A stretch of DNA of 64,000 nt from Lolium rigidum. Lineage: Eukaryota; Streptophyta; Magnoliopsida; Poales; Poaceae. The first letter of the stretch is position 1; every line of letters starts with the position of its first letter. Below are positions 63,694 through 64,000 of the stretch, in pieces. Under the pieces are notes generated by a model, which did no database searches, was not told the DNA's origin, and worked only from the letters and a program-made list of their open reading frames with translations. The position numbers and the translations under genes are program-made. The DNA lies in the NCBI RefSeq assembly GCF_022539505.1, contig NC_061508.1, positions 96,203,276 to 96,267,275 on the forward strand. The letters run 5' to 3'.

Positions 63694-64000
63694 GTTCATG
63701 TTTTTACCTTTGAAATCACTTGCCAAAGTAGACTGCCCTTTATGCTTCACAAAGCTAGGTGGTGTTCGATTAACTAGATAGTGGTTTATAGGATGAGCAA
63801 TGCATGCCTGGAATGAAGGCACTCGTCTTGCTATCTGCGGTTAAAATTCACTGAATCATCTTCATCAGTTGCAAATAGAGGGGGGCATGTTAATTCCTGT
63901 TAGTTAGGTTGTTTTCTTGGGTGGAGATTGTTTGCAATTGTTGGAGGCTTGTTTTGGAAATATTGCCTGGATCCAGCATAAGTTACAGCTACAATATTTA
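63694..64000 (+). other. First coding intron of the right-edge gene (partial)
   Basis: Begins GTTCATG after AAG. No acceptor followed by a Lys-rich frame is seen before the window ends. Confidence 0.5.

Overview
The window is nuclear DNA of a grass, almost certainly Pooideae (wheat/barley/oat relatives). The signs are GC-rich grass exons with GT-AG introns, an Angela-type copia element with a TGTTGGAGATATGCC terminus, Ty3/gypsy LTRs with TGATACGTC termini, Stowaway and Tourist MITEs, L1-like LINEs and a grass-ordered plastid DNA insertion. One run of 100 N (10405-10504) is a scaffold gap.

Layout. 1-911 is the 3' part of an Angela-type LTR. 912-3600 holds repeat-like DNA and a candidate retroposed segment. 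3841-6767 is a four-exon RIN4-like immune adaptor gene. 9020-23826 is a three-level nest. The outer layer is a LINE of about 5.5 kb with an 18-bp target duplication. It is split at its ORF1/ORF2 junction by a minus-strand gypsy element with a GCGGC target duplication. That gypsy is itself interrupted by part of a plus-strand Tat-like gypsy carrying an intron-containing antisense plant-mobile-domain gene. 24573-27523 is plastid DNA (rps8 end, infA, rpl36, rps11, rpoA, petD end) with a 91-bp piece of itself repeated at the right edge. 27594-29943 is a 5'-truncated LINE with target duplications, ending about 370 bp before the start codon of the next gene.

30313-32699 is a five-exon RING gene of the RNF4/Slx8 type. 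Exon 1 contains tandem 96-bp units, each encoding a SUMO-interacting-motif-like VVVDLD. 33860-45905 is repeat-dominated: LINE fragments, a chain of TAA-separated Tourist MITEs and a deleted, apparently non-autonomous gypsy element. 46386-47855 is an intronless UDP-glucuronate 4-epimerase gene. 49960-50603 is a frameshifted B3-domain pseudogene. 51492-60051 is a complete copia element with near-identical LTRs, a perfect CTCTG target duplication, a PBS and a PPT, but a wrecked interior. It sits inside an older gypsy remnant. 61975-62704 has two MITEs, and the first coding exon of a gene beginning MSRCFPFPPPGYE starts at 63616 and runs off the window.

The probable host genes are unrelated in function: immune signalling (RIN4), SUMO-dependent ubiquitination (RING gene), cell-wall sugar supply (GAE) and an unknown nuclear-type protein at the right edge. 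What links the window is layered transposon insertion, for which several target duplications give a relative order. All family names are from recognition of motifs by eye; no database search was run.
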